A stretch of 64,000 bases of DNA from CAVQBC01 sp963848415 (GCA_963848415.1 CAWKDN010000002.1:567877-631876); one strand, 5' to 3'; shown: positions 16,206 through 26,726, counted from the stretch's first letter. The notes: generated by a model from the letters alone, not told the origin. A program made the numbers and translations.

Positions 16206-17936
16206 GTGAGCGCCGCCGACGCCTATCTCGGGCTGCGCGCCTTCGTCGACGAGCTCGTCCGCTGCGGGGTGCGCCACGCCTGCACCTCGCCCGGCTCGCG
16301 CTCCACGCCGCTGGTGCTCTCGCTGGTGTGGGAGGAGCGGCTCGAGACCAGCTCGCACCTCGACGAGCGCTGCGGCGCCTTCTTCGCGCTGGGCGTGGCC
16401 AAGGCGAGCGGTGTGCCCGCGGTGCTCGCCTGCACGTCCGGGACCGCGGCGGCCAACTACCTGCCGGCGGTGGTCGAGGCGCACGAGGCGCGCGTCCCCC
16501 TGATCGTGCTGACCGCCGACCGGCCGCCGGAGCTGCGCGACGTCGGCGCCGGGCAGACGATCGACCAGGTCAAGCTCTACGGGACGGCTGTGAAGACCTA
16601 CGTCGAGGTCGACGACCACCCGGCGACCGAGGGGCGGGTCCGCTGGCTGCGCCAGCTCGCGTGCCGCATGGTGTGGACGGCGACGGCGGGGCGCCCCGGT
16701 CCCGTGCACGTGAACTTCGCGCTGCGCGAGCCGCTCGTGCTCGACGCGCCACTGCCGCCCGAGCCGGCCCCGCTCGCCGGGCGCGAGGGCGGGCGCCCGT
16801 GGGTCACGCGTCCCGCCCCGCCCGCGCCGGTACCCCCGGCGCTGCTCGACGGCCTCGCCGCGGAGCTCGCGGCGCGGCCGCGGGCCGTGATCGTCGCCGG
16901 GCGCGCCGAGCGCGACCCCGGGCTCGGGCCCGCCCTGGCCGCCCTGGCCGAACGCGCGCGGATCCCGCTGCTGGCCGACCCGCTGTCCGGCGCGCGGCGC
17001 GGCCCCGCAGCAGTCGCCCACTACGACGCGCTGCTGCGCGACTCCGGCTGGGCGGGGCGCAACGCGCCGCAGCTGGTGCTGCGCTTCGGCGACCTCCCCA
17101 CCTCCAAGCCGCTGCGCCAGTGGCTCGCGGGCCTCGGCGGTGCGCTGCAGGTCGCCGTCGACGACGAGAACGCGTGGCAGGATCCGGCCGCGGCGGTGGC
17201 GACGATCGCCGCCGCCGACCCGCACTCGCTGGCCGAGGGGCTGGCAGAGCGGGTCGCCGCGCCGGCCGAGGCGGCCTGGCTGGACGGCTGGCGCCGGGCC
17301 GACCGCGCCGCCGCGGGCGCGATCGCCGCCACGCTCGGCCCCGCCGGGCTGAGCGAGCCGCGCGTGGCGGCCGAGCTCGGCGTCCGCCTGCCGGCGGCCG
17401 CCACGCTCGTGGTGGCCTCCTCGATGCCGGTGCGCGACGCCGAGAGCTTCTTCCCGGTCCGCGACGACCCGCCGCGAACGCTCTCCAACCGCGGCGCCAA
17501 CGGGATCGACGGGACGGTCTCGACGGCCTTCGGGGTGGCGGCGGCCGGCGGCGGGCCCGTGGTGCTGCTGACCGGCGACGTGGCGCTCGCCCACGACCTC
17601 GGCGGGCTGCTCGCCGCGCGCCGGCTCGGGCTCGCGCTGACGATCGTGCTGGTCGACAACGACGGCGGCGGCATCTTCCACTTCCTGCCCGTGGCCGGCG
17701 CCGGCGCGGCGTTCGAGACCCACGTCGCCACGCCGCACGGGCTGGACTTCGCCCACGCGGCGGCGCTCTTCGGCTGCGGCTTCGAGGACCTCGGCTCGCC
17801 CGAGGGCTTCCGGGCCGCGCTCGACGCCGCGCTGGCCTCGAGCGCCACCACGATCCTGCGCGTGCGGACCGAGCGCGAGCCCAACCGCGCGCTGCACGCG
17901 GCGGTGTCGGCGGCCGTCACCGCCGCGATCGCCTGA
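16206..17936 (+). CDS. menD: SEPHCHC synthase
   Basis: 576 residues, ThDP enzyme adding a 2-oxoglutarate-derived unit to isochorismate. The signature SPGSRSTPLVLSLVWEER is at about residue 27. The ThDP-activating Glu is in SHLDERCGAFFALGVAK, and the ThDP/Mg site is GDVALAHDLGGLL followed by VDNDGGGIFHFLP. I chose the GTG at 16206 (then SAADAYLGLRAFVDEL); the longer upstream frame has poor coding character and overlaps menH. Confidence 0.96.
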   Translation: MSAADAYLGLRAFVDELVRCGVRHACTSPGSRSTPLVLSLVWEERLETSSHLDERCGAFFALGVAKASGVPAVLACTSGTAAANYLPAVVEAHEARVPLIVLTADRPPELRDVGAGQTIDQVKLYGTAVKTYVEVDDHPATEGRVRWLRQLACRMVWTATAGRPGPVHVNFALREPLVLDAPLPPEPAPLAGREGGRPWVTRPAPPAPVPPALLDGLAAELAARPRAVIVAGRAERDPGLGPALAALAERARIPLLADPLSGARRGPAAVAHYDALLRDSGWAGRNAPQLVLRFGDLPTSKPLRQWLAGLGGALQVAVDDENAWQDPAAAVATIAAADPHSLAEGLAERVAAPAEAAWLDGWRRADRAAAGAIAATLGPAGLSEPRVAAELGVRLPAAATLVVASSMPVRDAESFFPVRDDPPRTLSNRGANGIDGTVSTAFGVAAAGGGPVVLLTGDVALAHDLGGLLAARRLGLALTIVLVDNDGGGIFHFLPVAGAGAAFETHVATPHGLDFAHAAALFGCGFEDLGSPEGFRAALDAALASSATTILRVRTEREPNRALHAAVSAAVTAAIA

Positions 17937-17986
17937 GCACCAGCGCGAAACGCGGGACGAACGCCGCGGCATTAGCGTGTAGGCGC

Positions 17987-18499
17987 ATGGACACCTTCCT
18001 CGCGGTAGCCAGCCGGCGCGAGGTCCGCCGCTACGCGGACCGGCCGCTCGAGGCCGCGGCGGAGCGCCGCATCCTCGACGCCGGGCGGGTGAGCGGCAGC
18101 TCGAAGAACGCCCAGCCGTGGACCTTCGTGATCGCCCGCAGCGCGGCCGCGCGCGAGGCCACCGCGCGCGCGGTGTGGGCGCCGGAGAACGTGCTCGGCG
18201 CGGCGCTCGTGGTGGGCATCGTCGTGCGCGGCAAGGGCCCGCTCATGTTCGACGCCGGCCGCGCCGCGCAGAACATGATGTTGGTGGCCTACAACGACGG
18301 CATCGGCTGCTGCCCGAACGGGATCCGCGACCCGGCGGAGATGGCGGCCGCGCTGGGGCTCGAGCCCGACGACCAGATCGCCAACGTCCTGAGCTTCGGC
18401 TATCCGGCCCGGCCGGGCGATCCCGAGCGCCTCAGCGCGCCGGAGTGGCTCGAGCGGGCCGACCGCAAGCCGTTCGCCGAGGTCGTCCGGGAGGTCTGA
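17987..18499 (+). CDS. Nitroreductase-family protein
   Basis: 170 residues, short FMN-dependent nitroreductase fold. It begins MDTFLAVASRREVRRYADRP and has SGSSKNAQPWTFVI, which together build the flavin site, and FDAGRAAQNMMLVAYNDGIG. The substrate is unknown; quinone reduction would fit the menaquinone neighbourhood, but that is speculation. It follows menD by 50 nt and converges on menF with a 3 nt gap. Confidence 0.88.
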   Translation: MDTFLAVASRREVRRYADRPLEAAAERRILDAGRVSGSSKNAQPWTFVIARSAAAREATARAVWAPENVLGAALVVGIVVRGKGPLMFDAGRAAQNMMLVAYNDGIGCCPNGIRDPAEMAAALGLEPDDQIANVLSFGYPARPGDPERLSAPEWLERADRKPFAEVVREV

Positions 18500-18502
18500 G
18501 GC

Positions 18503-19948
18503 TCAGCCGGAGAGGACCGGCAGCAGCGCGCCGAGCTTGACCTCGGTCTCGGCCAGCTCGGCGGCCGGGTCGGAGTCGCGCACGACCCCGACGCCGGCGT
18601 AGAGCCGCGCCTCGGGACCGCGGAGGAGCGCGCACCGCAGCGCGACGCAGAACTCGCCGTCCTCGTTGGCGTCCGTCCAGCCGACGGGCCCGGCGTACCA
18701 GCCGCGGTCCAGGCCCTCGAAGGCTGGGATCTGCGGCGTGGCGACTGCGTGCGGCTCGCTGCCCACGGCCGGTGTCGGATGCAGCCGGCCGGCCAGCTCG
18801 AGCACGCTGACCGGCGCGGTGAGCTGCGCGCGGATCGGCGTCGCCAGGTGCTGGATGTTGGCGACCTTGACGATCGCCGGCTCCTCGGGCGCGGCGACCC
18901 ACACGCTCAGCGGGCGCAGCGCCCGGCCGATCCGCCGCGCGACGATCTGCTGCTCCTCGCGGTCCTTGTCGGAGCGCAGCAGGCGCTCACCCAGGTGCGC
19001 GTCGACGGCCGGGTCGGCCGAGCGCCGCGTGGATCCGGCGAGCGCGACGGTCGAGGCGCGCAGGCCCTCGCGGCGGACCAGCAGCTCGGGCGAGGCCCCC
19101 AGGAACGCCGCCTCGCCGGCACCGACGCAGAAGACGAAGCACGAGTCGAAGGCGGCGCGCAGGACGCCGAACACGGCGGCGGGATCGTGCGGCGCCGGCG
19201 CGTGTACGGACACCTCGCGCGCGAGCACGATCTTCTCGAACGCGCCCGCCCGGATGCGCTCGACGGCGCGGGCCACCGCCGCCTCGTAGTGCTCCGGCGG
19301 GGCCGTGGAGGCGATGCGGAAGCGCCCGGTCGGCGCCGGGTCCAGCAGCGGGAGCGGGTCGGTGCGCAGCTCCTCGAGCCGGCGCTCGGCGCGCTCGACC
19401 AGGGTCTCGGGCACGTCGTCGGGGGTGGCGAGCACGGCGAGCGTCAGGCGCACGTCGTCGCCGCGCCGCGCGAGCGCGAGCTCGGGCACGTTCAGCTCGC
19501 CGTGGGCGAAACCGGCCCAGTGCGGGGCCGAGCCGCCGTCGGGCGCGAAGGCGAAGCCGCCGACCGCCACCAGCCCGGCGCCGGGGGGGCCGTCGGGCGA
19601 GTCGGCCACCGCGCGGCCCGCCAGGTCGCACCACTCCGCCGCGGCGCGCGAGAAGCGCCCCGGACCGGCCGCGCGCACGCTGCGCACGCAACCGAGGCCG
19701 GCCAGCGCGGAGCCGTCGCGGTCGGGCTGCTCGAAGCAGAACCACGGCTCGCCGGGGCGGCGGGAGGCGAAGGCGGCCGCGCTCGGATCCACCTCGGCGC
19801 GGACCGGCACGGTGAGTCCGGCGAGGACCTCTCCCTCCCCCCGCCGGGCGCGGCGCACGGCCCGCTTGGCGCGCCGCAGGAGCGCGGCGCGGGCGCCGGC
19901 GTCGAGGGCGAGGCGGCCGTCTCTGGTCGGTGAGAGCTCGACGGTCAT
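18503..19948 (-). CDS. menF: Isochorismate synthase
   Basis: 481 residues from ATG 19948. Chorismate-binding domain: AFEKIVLAREVSVHAP, LGASPELLVRREG, the VALAGSTRRS loop, LHPTPAVGSEPHAVA and ENDGEFCVALRCALL-like segment ANEDGEFCVALRCALL near the C-terminus. It converts chorismate to isochorismate, the entry to menaquinone (or a siderophore, for which no other genes are seen). An in-frame ATG at 20038 would add 30 Pro/Gly/Ala residues and nearly touch the divergent MFS gene; I prefer 19948. Confidence 0.92.
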   Translation of the reverse strand: MTVELSPTRDGRLALDAGARAALLRRAKRAVRRARRGEGEVLAGLTVPVRAEVDPSAAAFASRRPGEPWFCFEQPDRDGSALAGLGCVRSVRAAGPGRFSRAAAEWCDLAGRAVADSPDGPPGAGLVAVGGFAFAPDGGSAPHWAGFAHGELNVPELALARRGDDVRLTLAVLATPDDVPETLVERAERRLEELRTDPLPLLDPAPTGRFRIASTAPPEHYEAAVARAVERIRAGAFEKIVLAREVSVHAPAPHDPAAVFGVLRAAFDSCFVFCVGAGEAAFLGASPELLVRREGLRASTVALAGSTRRSADPAVDAHLGERLLRSDKDREEQQIVARRIGRALRPLSVWVAAPEEPAIVKVANIQHLATPIRAQLTAPVSVLELAGRLHPTPAVGSEPHAVATPQIPAFEGLDRGWYAGPVGWTDANEDGEFCVALRCALLRGPEARLYAGVGVVRDSDPAAELAETEVKLGALLPVLSG

Positions 19949-20046
19949 GGTCTCTCGCACAGGGTACGGAGCCGCCGCGCCGGCGCCCGCCGCGCCCGCT
20001 GGATGCGGACCCGAGGGCCCCGGGTCCTGCGTCATCATGGATCGCG

Positions 20047-21351
20047 ATGACGTCGCGAGCCGAGACGATCGCCCCGGCCGCCCAGCGGGTGGACCGCCGC
20101 GGGATGTCGGTGGTCTCCGCCGGGCACGCGCTGACCGACACCTGCCAGGGTGCGGTGCCGGCGCTGCTGCCGTTCCTGATCGCGGAGTACGGCTGGACCT
20201 ACGCGGCCGTCTCCGCCCTCGTGCTCGCCGGGAGCCTGTCCTCCTCGGTGGTCCAGCCCGCCTTCGGCCTGTGGGCCGACCAGCGATCGATGGCGTGGCT
20301 GATGCCGCTCGGGATCTTCACCGCCGGGCTCGGGATCGGGCTCGCGGCGGTCGCGGACGGCTACTGGCTGACGTTCTTCGCGGTGCTGATCTCGGGGCTC
20401 GGCGTGGCCGCCTTCCACCCGGAGGGCTCGCGCTACGCCAACTACCTCTCGGGCGACCGGCGGGCGCGCGGGATGAGCTACTTCTCGCTCGGCGGCAACG
20501 CCGGCTTCGCGCTCGGCCCGCTGCTGGTGACCCCGCTGGTGGCCGTCTTCGGTCTCCCCGGGGCGCTGTTCCTCGTACTGCCGACGTCGCTCGTGGCCCT
20601 GCTGCTCGTGCGCGAGCTGCCGCGGCTCGAGCGGTTCCGCCCCGTGCCGGGGAACGCCGGCGCCCCGGGCGCCGGCGGCGTGGGCGCCGAGCGCGACGAC
20701 TGGCCGTCCTTCCGCCGCCTCGGCGTGGTGATCGTGGCACGGACGTTCGTGTACTTCGGGCTGCTGACCTTCGTCCCGCTCTACTACGCGGGCGTGCTGG
20801 GCACGAGCAACGCCGAGGGCAACGTCGCGCTGGTCGTGATGCTCGTCGGCGGCGCGACCGGCACGCTGGTCGGCGGCCAGCTCGCCGACCGCGTCGGGCG
20901 CCGCCCCGTCCTGCTCGGCTCGCTCGGCCTGCTCCCGCCGCTGGTGCTGGCCTTCGTCGCCGCGCCGCCGCTGATCGCCACGCCGCTGCTGTTCGTGATC
21001 GGGATGTCGGTGGTCGCCACGTTCTCGGTCACCGTGGTCATGGGCCAGGAGTACCTGCCCAGCCGGATCGGGCTGGCCTCCGGGGTGACGCTCGGGCTGG
21101 CGATCGGGCTCGGCGGCGTCGGCGCGCCCGCGCTGGGCCTCGTGGCCGACGCCGAGGGCCTCGAGACGACGATGTTGGTGGTCGCCGCCATCCCGCTGAT
21201 CGGGCTGGCGTTCGCGCTCACCTTGCCGCGCGAGCGGCGTGAGCGACCGGCTGACGCCGCTGGCGGGGATCGGGCAGCCGTACCGGGGCGTGCGGCGGCT
21301 CAGCCGGGGACGAGCCTCGCGAGCGCGTCCGGGACCGACAACCGCCGGTAG
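20047..21351 (+). CDS. MFS transporter, fosmidomycin-resistance (Fsr)-like
   Basis: 434 residues with 12 hydrophobic helices and a central hydrophilic loop (about 190-215). The early segment SAGHALTDTCQGAVPALLPF and the loop GVAAFHPEGSRYANYLSGDR match the Fsr-type branch of the major facilitator family. Probable efflux pump; the substrate is not known. The tail overlaps the oppositely oriented hypothetical gene by 52 nt, so the last ~17 residues are constrained in two frames. Confidence 0.88.
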   Translation: MTSRAETIAPAAQRVDRRGMSVVSAGHALTDTCQGAVPALLPFLIAEYGWTYAAVSALVLAGSLSSSVVQPAFGLWADQRSMAWLMPLGIFTAGLGIGLAAVADGYWLTFFAVLISGLGVAAFHPEGSRYANYLSGDRRARGMSYFSLGGNAGFALGPLLVTPLVAVFGLPGALFLVLPTSLVALLLVRELPRLERFRPVPGNAGAPGAGGVGAERDDWPSFRRLGVVIVARTFVYFGLLTFVPLYYAGVLGTSNAEGNVALVVMLVGGATGTLVGGQLADRVGRRPVLLGSLGLLPPLVLAFVAAPPLIATPLLFVIGMSVVATFSVTVVMGQEYLPSRIGLASGVTLGLAIGLGGVGAPALGLVADAEGLETTMLVVAAIPLIGLAFALTLPRERRERPADAAGGDRAAVPGRAAAQPGTSLASASGTDNRR

Positions 21352-22106
21352 TCCTCGGTGGCCAGGCCGTCGTCGAGCATCGCCCGGCGGCACGCGGCGA
21401 CGCGCTCGCGCTCGGCGCCGGGCACCTCGTCGGCCCGCACGGCCAGCGACGCCGCCCAGCGGTAGGTCTCCTCGACCGGCGTCGGGCCGGCGAACGACGG
21501 CTCGATCTCCTCGGGCGCCAGGCCCTCATACCACGCGAGCCGGGCCTCCGGATCCAGCGCCCGGCCGCCGTTGACCTCGAGCACCGGGTCGCGCGCCGTG
21601 ACCCGCAGGTCCGCCCCGTCGACCGTGGCGCCCGGGGCGGCGTAGGCCACGGCGGTCACCAGCCGTTCCTCGAAGGCCGTGCGGTCGGCCCAGTACTCCG
21701 CGACGCGCGGGTTCCCCGCCGGTCCGTCGGGCACGGCGAGCCGGCTGATCGCGCGGTCGTTGAGCGCGGCGAGCACGGCCGCCGGGTCGGCCGCCAGGAA
21801 GACCTCCTTGCGCGGCGGCCAGAAGTCGAAGGCGCGGTGGTCGCCGTGGGGGCCGCCGACGTGGAAGAGGTAGATCTCCGGGTACTGCGGCGAGCCGTTC
21901 GTGCGACGCTCGGGCCGGGCGTCGTAGAACGCCGTCGTGGCGGCCTGGATCAGCAGCGAGGCGCCGAGCGCGCCGAAGGGCTCGTGCACGACGATGCCGA
22001 AGCGGTCGTGCACGGTCCAGTCCGGCAGTAGCGCGCTCAGCGACGCGGGGCGGCCGTCGAGCGCGACGGCGAACTGAGCGGCGTGCAGCTGCTCGGCGGT
22101 GTGCAT
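21300..22106 (-). CDS. Hypothetical protein, 268 residues
   Basis: No family recognised. Soluble, no membrane segment or signal peptide. Conserved-looking stretches are LFHVGGPHGDHRAFDFWPPR (about 80-99) and VHEPFGALGASLLIQAATTA. Aromatic and acidic content and ordinary codon use suggest a real gene. It lies between two MFS genes and overlaps the 3' end of the first. Function not assignable. Confidence 0.75.
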   Translation of the reverse strand: MHTAEQLHAAQFAVALDGRPASLSALLPDWTVHDRFGIVVHEPFGALGASLLIQAATTAFYDARPERRTNGSPQYPEIYLFHVGGPHGDHRAFDFWPPRKEVFLAADPAAVLAALNDRAISRLAVPDGPAGNPRVAEYWADRTAFEERLVTAVAYAAPGATVDGADLRVTARDPVLEVNGGRALDPEARLAWYEGLAPEEIEPSFAGPTPVEETYRWAASLAVRADEVPGAERERVAACRRAMLDDGLATEDYRRLSVPDALARLVPG

Positions 22107-22148
22107 CGTGGCCGCAGGCTACCGCCGTGATCCCGCCGCACGGGCGTC

Positions 22149-22193
22149 GCTACCCGGCGTGCACCACCCGGAGTGGGGTGCGTGCCCGGTAGC
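22149..22193. promoter_or_regulatory. Long hairpin in the leader of the DHA2 exporter gene
   Basis: A 45 nt near-palindrome: GCTACC pairs with GGTAGC, then after one C-C mismatch GGCGTGCACC pairs with GGTGCGTGCC (with G-T wobbles), closing a loop around ACCCGGAGTG. It ends 24 nt before the ATG at 22218. Candidate operator or leader structure controlling the exporter; function inferred from position. Confidence 0.5.
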
Positions 22194-22217
22194 GCGCACG
22201 GCATCCAGTCAGCGAGG

Positions 22218-23867
22218 ATGCCTGCCGTCGACATGCGCAAGTGGCTCCCCATGATCATCCTCGCCTCGGCCCAGTTCGTCATGGTGCTCGACTCGAGCGT
22301 CATGAACGTGGCGATCTCCCAGATCGTCGAGGACCTCGACACGTCGATCCAGGGCGTGCAGACGGCGATCACGCTCTACACGCTGGTGATGGCCGCCTTC
22401 ATGCTGCTGGGCGCAAAGCTCGGCGACATCCTCGGCACCAACCGGGCGTTCGCGATCGGCCTCGGGATCTACGGCATCGGCTCGCTCACGACGGCGCTGA
22501 GCCCGAACCTCGCAGTGCTGCTGGTCGGCTGGTCGGGGGTCGAGGGCTTCGGCGCGGTGCTCGTGGTACCGGCGATCGCGGCGCTCACGGCCGCGAACTA
22601 CGAGGGGCGCGAGCGGGCGCTTGCCTACGCGCTGCTCGGCGGCATCGCCGCCGTCGCCATCGCCGCCGGTCCGCTGATCGGCGGCTGGGTGACGACGGAG
22701 TTCACCTGGCGCTACGTGTTCGCGGCCGAGACCGTGGTCGTGATCGGCATCCTGCTGCTGCGCGGGCAGATCGCGGCGGCGCCGCGCGCCGCCCGGCGGC
22801 CGCAGCTCGACATCGTCGGCGTCGCCCTGTCCTCGGCCGGCCTGGGGCTGATCGTGTTCGCGATCCTGCGCAGCAGCGTGTGGGGCTTCGTCCAGTCGCG
22901 CACGCCGCCGACGATCGACGGCACAGAGATAGCCCCACTGGGCTTCTCGGTCGTGCCGTTCATGGTGCTCGCGGGCCTCGCGCTGCTGTGGGCGTTCACG
23001 GCGTGGGAGGAGCGCCGCCGCCGCCAGGGCCGCGACGAGCTGCTCGACACGGCGCTGCTCGGCATCGCGCAGCTGCGGGCGGGGCTCTCGACCCTCGTCG
23101 GCCAGCAGCTCGTCCTGATGGGGACGTTCTTCGTCATCCCCGTCTACCTGCAGGTCGTGGTCGGCCTCGACGCGTTCGAAACCGGCAAGCGCCTGCTCCC
23201 GCTCTCGCTGGCGATGCTGGTCTTCGCGCTGCTGGGGCCGCGCATGGCCGCGCGGCGCTCCTCGCGCACGGTGGCGCGGATCGGGCTGGTCGCGGTCAGC
23301 GTCGGCGCGGTCGTGATGCTCGCCACGCTCGACGTCACCCTCAACGAGACCGGCTTCAAAGTCGCGCTCGCGCTGATCGGCGCCGGCGCCGGACTGCTCG
23401 CCTCCCAGCTCGGCAACGTCATCATGTCCTCCGTCGCGCCCGCCCAGTCCAGCGAGGCCGGCGGGCTCCAGGGCACCGCCCAGAACCTCGGATCCTCGCT
23501 GGGCACGGCGATCATCGGCGCCGTCCTGCTCGCGTCGCTCGCCACCGGCTTCAACGAGCGCATCGCGACCAACCCCGACGTCCCGGCGGCGGCGCGCCAG
23601 ACGATCGCCACCGCCACCGAGCAGGGCATCGACATCGTGCCCGTCGCCGCCGCCGAGCAGGCGGCCGTGGCCGCCGGCCTCTCCCCCGAACAGGCCCGGG
23701 CCGTCGCCGCCGACTACGGTGACGCCCAGCTCGACGCATTGAGGCTCGCGCTCGGCGCGGTCGCGCTCGCGGCCCTGCTGTCGCTGTGGTTCACGCGGCG
23801 GCTGCCGTCCACGTCGCTCGCGGAGAGCGCCGCGCCGGCCGCGGCCGCGCCACCGGTCGCCGCATAG
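22218..23867 (+). CDS. MFS drug exporter, DHA2 (14-helix) family
   Basis: 549 residues. The first helix carries LASAQFVMVLDSSVMNVAIS and the loop MLLGAKLGDILGTNRAF; motif C-like ALLGGIAAVAIAAGPLIGGW follows. This is the pattern of the EmrB/QacA DHA2 family. Around 14 hydrophobic helices and an Ala-rich C-terminal tail. Predicted proton-coupled multidrug efflux. No divergent regulator is next to it. Start chosen at 22218; an ATG at 22233 is also possible. Confidence 0.92.
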   Translation: MPAVDMRKWLPMIILASAQFVMVLDSSVMNVAISQIVEDLDTSIQGVQTAITLYTLVMAAFMLLGAKLGDILGTNRAFAIGLGIYGIGSLTTALSPNLAVLLVGWSGVEGFGAVLVVPAIAALTAANYEGRERALAYALLGGIAAVAIAAGPLIGGWVTTEFTWRYVFAAETVVVIGILLLRGQIAAAPRAARRPQLDIVGVALSSAGLGLIVFAILRSSVWGFVQSRTPPTIDGTEIAPLGFSVVPFMVLAGLALLWAFTAWEERRRRQGRDELLDTALLGIAQLRAGLSTLVGQQLVLMGTFFVIPVYLQVVVGLDAFETGKRLLPLSLAMLVFALLGPRMAARRSSRTVARIGLVAVSVGAVVMLATLDVTLNETGFKVALALIGAGAGLLASQLGNVIMSSVAPAQSSEAGGLQGTAQNLGSSLGTAIIGAVLLASLATGFNERIATNPDVPAAARQTIATATEQGIDIVPVAAAEQAAVAAGLSPEQARAVAADYGDAQLDALRLALGAVALAALLSLWFTRRLPSTSLAESAAPAAAAPPVAA

Positions 23868-23880
23868 TCCGGGCGTGGAT

Positions 23881-24005
23881 GCCGTGCAGGGCTCTGGACA
23901 AGGGTTCGCCTGCCAGGCGAGTCGCGAGTCGCGGCTCGACGTCGTGCAGGGGGCCCCGGATAAGGGTTTCGCCTGCCAGGCGAGTCGCGCCTGCGGCGCG
24001 CTCGC
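23881..24005. repeat. Degenerate ~60 bp tandem copies of the family 2 element
   Basis: Two imperfect units of about 60 bp (23881-23940 and from 23941), each with G-CGTGCAGGG, then GGA-AAGGGTT and CGCCTGCCAGGCGAGTCGC. The second unit is complete and forms the right copy of the 57 bp inverted repeat; the first lacks the far stem. The 153 nt gap 23868-24020 holds nothing else I can identify. Confidence 0.8.
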
Positions 24006-24020
24006 CTTCGGCGACGTTAC
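23964..24020. repeat. Right copy of the 57 bp inverted repeat (family 2 element)
   Basis: Reverse complement of 7980-8036 with four differences that fall in two paired positions of the internal stem. It ends in CTTCGGCGACGTTAC at 24020, directly against the ilvN stop codon. With the left copy it brackets 7980-24020. Confidence 0.85.
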
Positions 24021-24578
24021 TCAGGTCTCCCCGCGCCCGCGCGAGATGGCGATCTCGCCGGTCCGCGCCATCTCGACCAGGCCGAACGGCCGCACCATGC
24101 GCTCGAAGGCCTCGACCTTCTCCCACGTCCCCGTGACCTCGGCGATCAGCGAGCGCTTGGTGACGTCGATGATCTTCGCGCGGAAGATCTCGACGACCTG
24201 CATCACCTCGGCGCGGGCGCCGCCGTCGGCGGAGATCTTGAACAGCGCGAGCTCGCGCGCCACGGTCTCCGACGGCTCGAGGTCGCGGATCTTGAGGACG
24301 TTGACCAGCTTGTGCAGCTGCTTGGTCACCTGGTCGATCGGGTGCGAGGCCCCGTCGAGGGTCAGGGTGACGCGCGACAGCGCGGGGTCGTCGGTCGGGC
24401 CGACGGCCAGCGTCGAGATGTTGAACCCGCGGCGGGCGAAGAGGCCCGCGATGCGGGTCAGGACGCCCGGCTTGTTCTCGACCAGGATCGAGAGGATGTG
24501 CTTGCGGCCCGTGTAGGTGCCGACGGTCGCCTCGAGCTCCTCGAGGCTGAGCAGGTCCTTGGTGCCCGGCTCGCCCAT
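24021..24578 (-). CDS. ilvN: Acetolactate synthase, regulatory subunit
   Basis: 185 residues. An N-terminal ACT domain starts at about residue 24 (KHILSILVENKPGVLTRIAG then LFARRGFNISTLAVGPT), followed by the ALS_ss C-terminal domain (GGARAEVMQVVEIFRAKIID). It binds valine and activates and feedback-regulates IlvB. The ATG is 4 nt past the ilvB stop, so ilvB-ilvN is one operon. A repeat element abuts its stop codon where ilvC would normally follow. Confidence 0.97.
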   Translation of the reverse strand: MGEPGTKDLLSLEELEATVGTYTGRKHILSILVENKPGVLTRIAGLFARRGFNISTLAVGPTDDPALSRVTLTLDGASHPIDQVTKQLHKLVNVLKIRDLEPSETVARELALFKISADGGARAEVMQVVEIFRAKIIDVTKRSLIAEVTGTWEKVEAFERMVRPFGLVEMARTGEIAISRGRGET

Positions 24579-24582
24579 GACC

Positions 24583-26259
<1,677 letters not shown>

Positions 26260-26269
26260 GACGACGCGG

Positions 26270-26277
26270 ACCTCCTT
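26270..26277 (-). promoter_or_regulatory. Strong ribosome binding site of ilvB
   Basis: AAGGAGGT on the minus strand, 10 nt from the ilvB ATG, an almost full anti-Shine-Dalgarno match. Upstream, CCCGCC-TGC-GGCGGG (around 26297-26311) could form a leader hairpin. Confidence 0.75.
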
Positions 26278-26330
26278 CGGGGACGACAGCAGGGCCCGCC
26301 TGCGGCGGGGAAGCCGAGTCTAGCGGTCGT

Positions 26331-26618
26331 TCAGCGGGCGTCGGGGACGGCTTGGGCGTGCGCCTCGAGGGCGCCCGGGAAGTACAGCTCTTCCCCGCAC
26401 CGGGTGCAGATCGAGTCGTGCAGCTTGACCGTCTTGCCGCACCGCGGGCAGAGCTGCCCGGGCTCGGCCGAGTCAAAGCGGTAGAGCAGGGCGGCGATCA
26501 GCCCGGCGACCGGCAGGATGGCCGACACCAGGAACCAGATGAAGAAGGACGAGCCCTTGACCTTGCCGACGATCCCGCCGGCCAACCCGAAGAAGAAGCA
26601 GAGCACCAGGTAGGCCAC
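26331..26618 (-). CDS. Small membrane protein with zinc ribbon
   Basis: 95 residues. Two hydrophobic helices occupy about 1-45 (MAYLVLCFFFGLAGGIVGKV, then FFIWFLVSAILPVAGLIAAL). A CPRCGKTVKLHDSICTRCG zinc ribbon follows, with the four Cys spaced as two CxxC pairs. The small size, two helices and a cytosolic zinc ribbon suggest a regulatory or scaffold membrane protein. Monocistronic, upstream of ilvB in the same direction. Function unknown. Confidence 0.85.
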   Translation of the reverse strand: MAYLVLCFFFGLAGGIVGKVKGSSFFIWFLVSAILPVAGLIAALLYRFDSAEPGQLCPRCGKTVKLHDSICTRCGEELYFPGALEAHAQAVPDAR

Positions 26619-26693
26619 GCCGTAAGCGTAGTGGCCGTTCCCGTGACGGACCGCGTGGGAGACGGGTCGTCGGCGCCGTCAGGCAAGGACGCA

Positions 26694-26726
26694 GGATCGG
26701 CCCATGCTGGTTGCATGGGCCGATCC
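26694..26726. terminator. 13 bp perfect inverted repeat, likely hairpin
   Basis: Arms GGATCGGCCCATG and CATGGGCCGATCC with a 7 nt loop CTGGTTG. On the minus strand it is followed by TGCGTCCTTG, weakly T-rich. It lies downstream of the small ORF 26804-26977 and upstream of the zinc-ribbon gene; a terminator or an operator. Confidence 0.55.
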
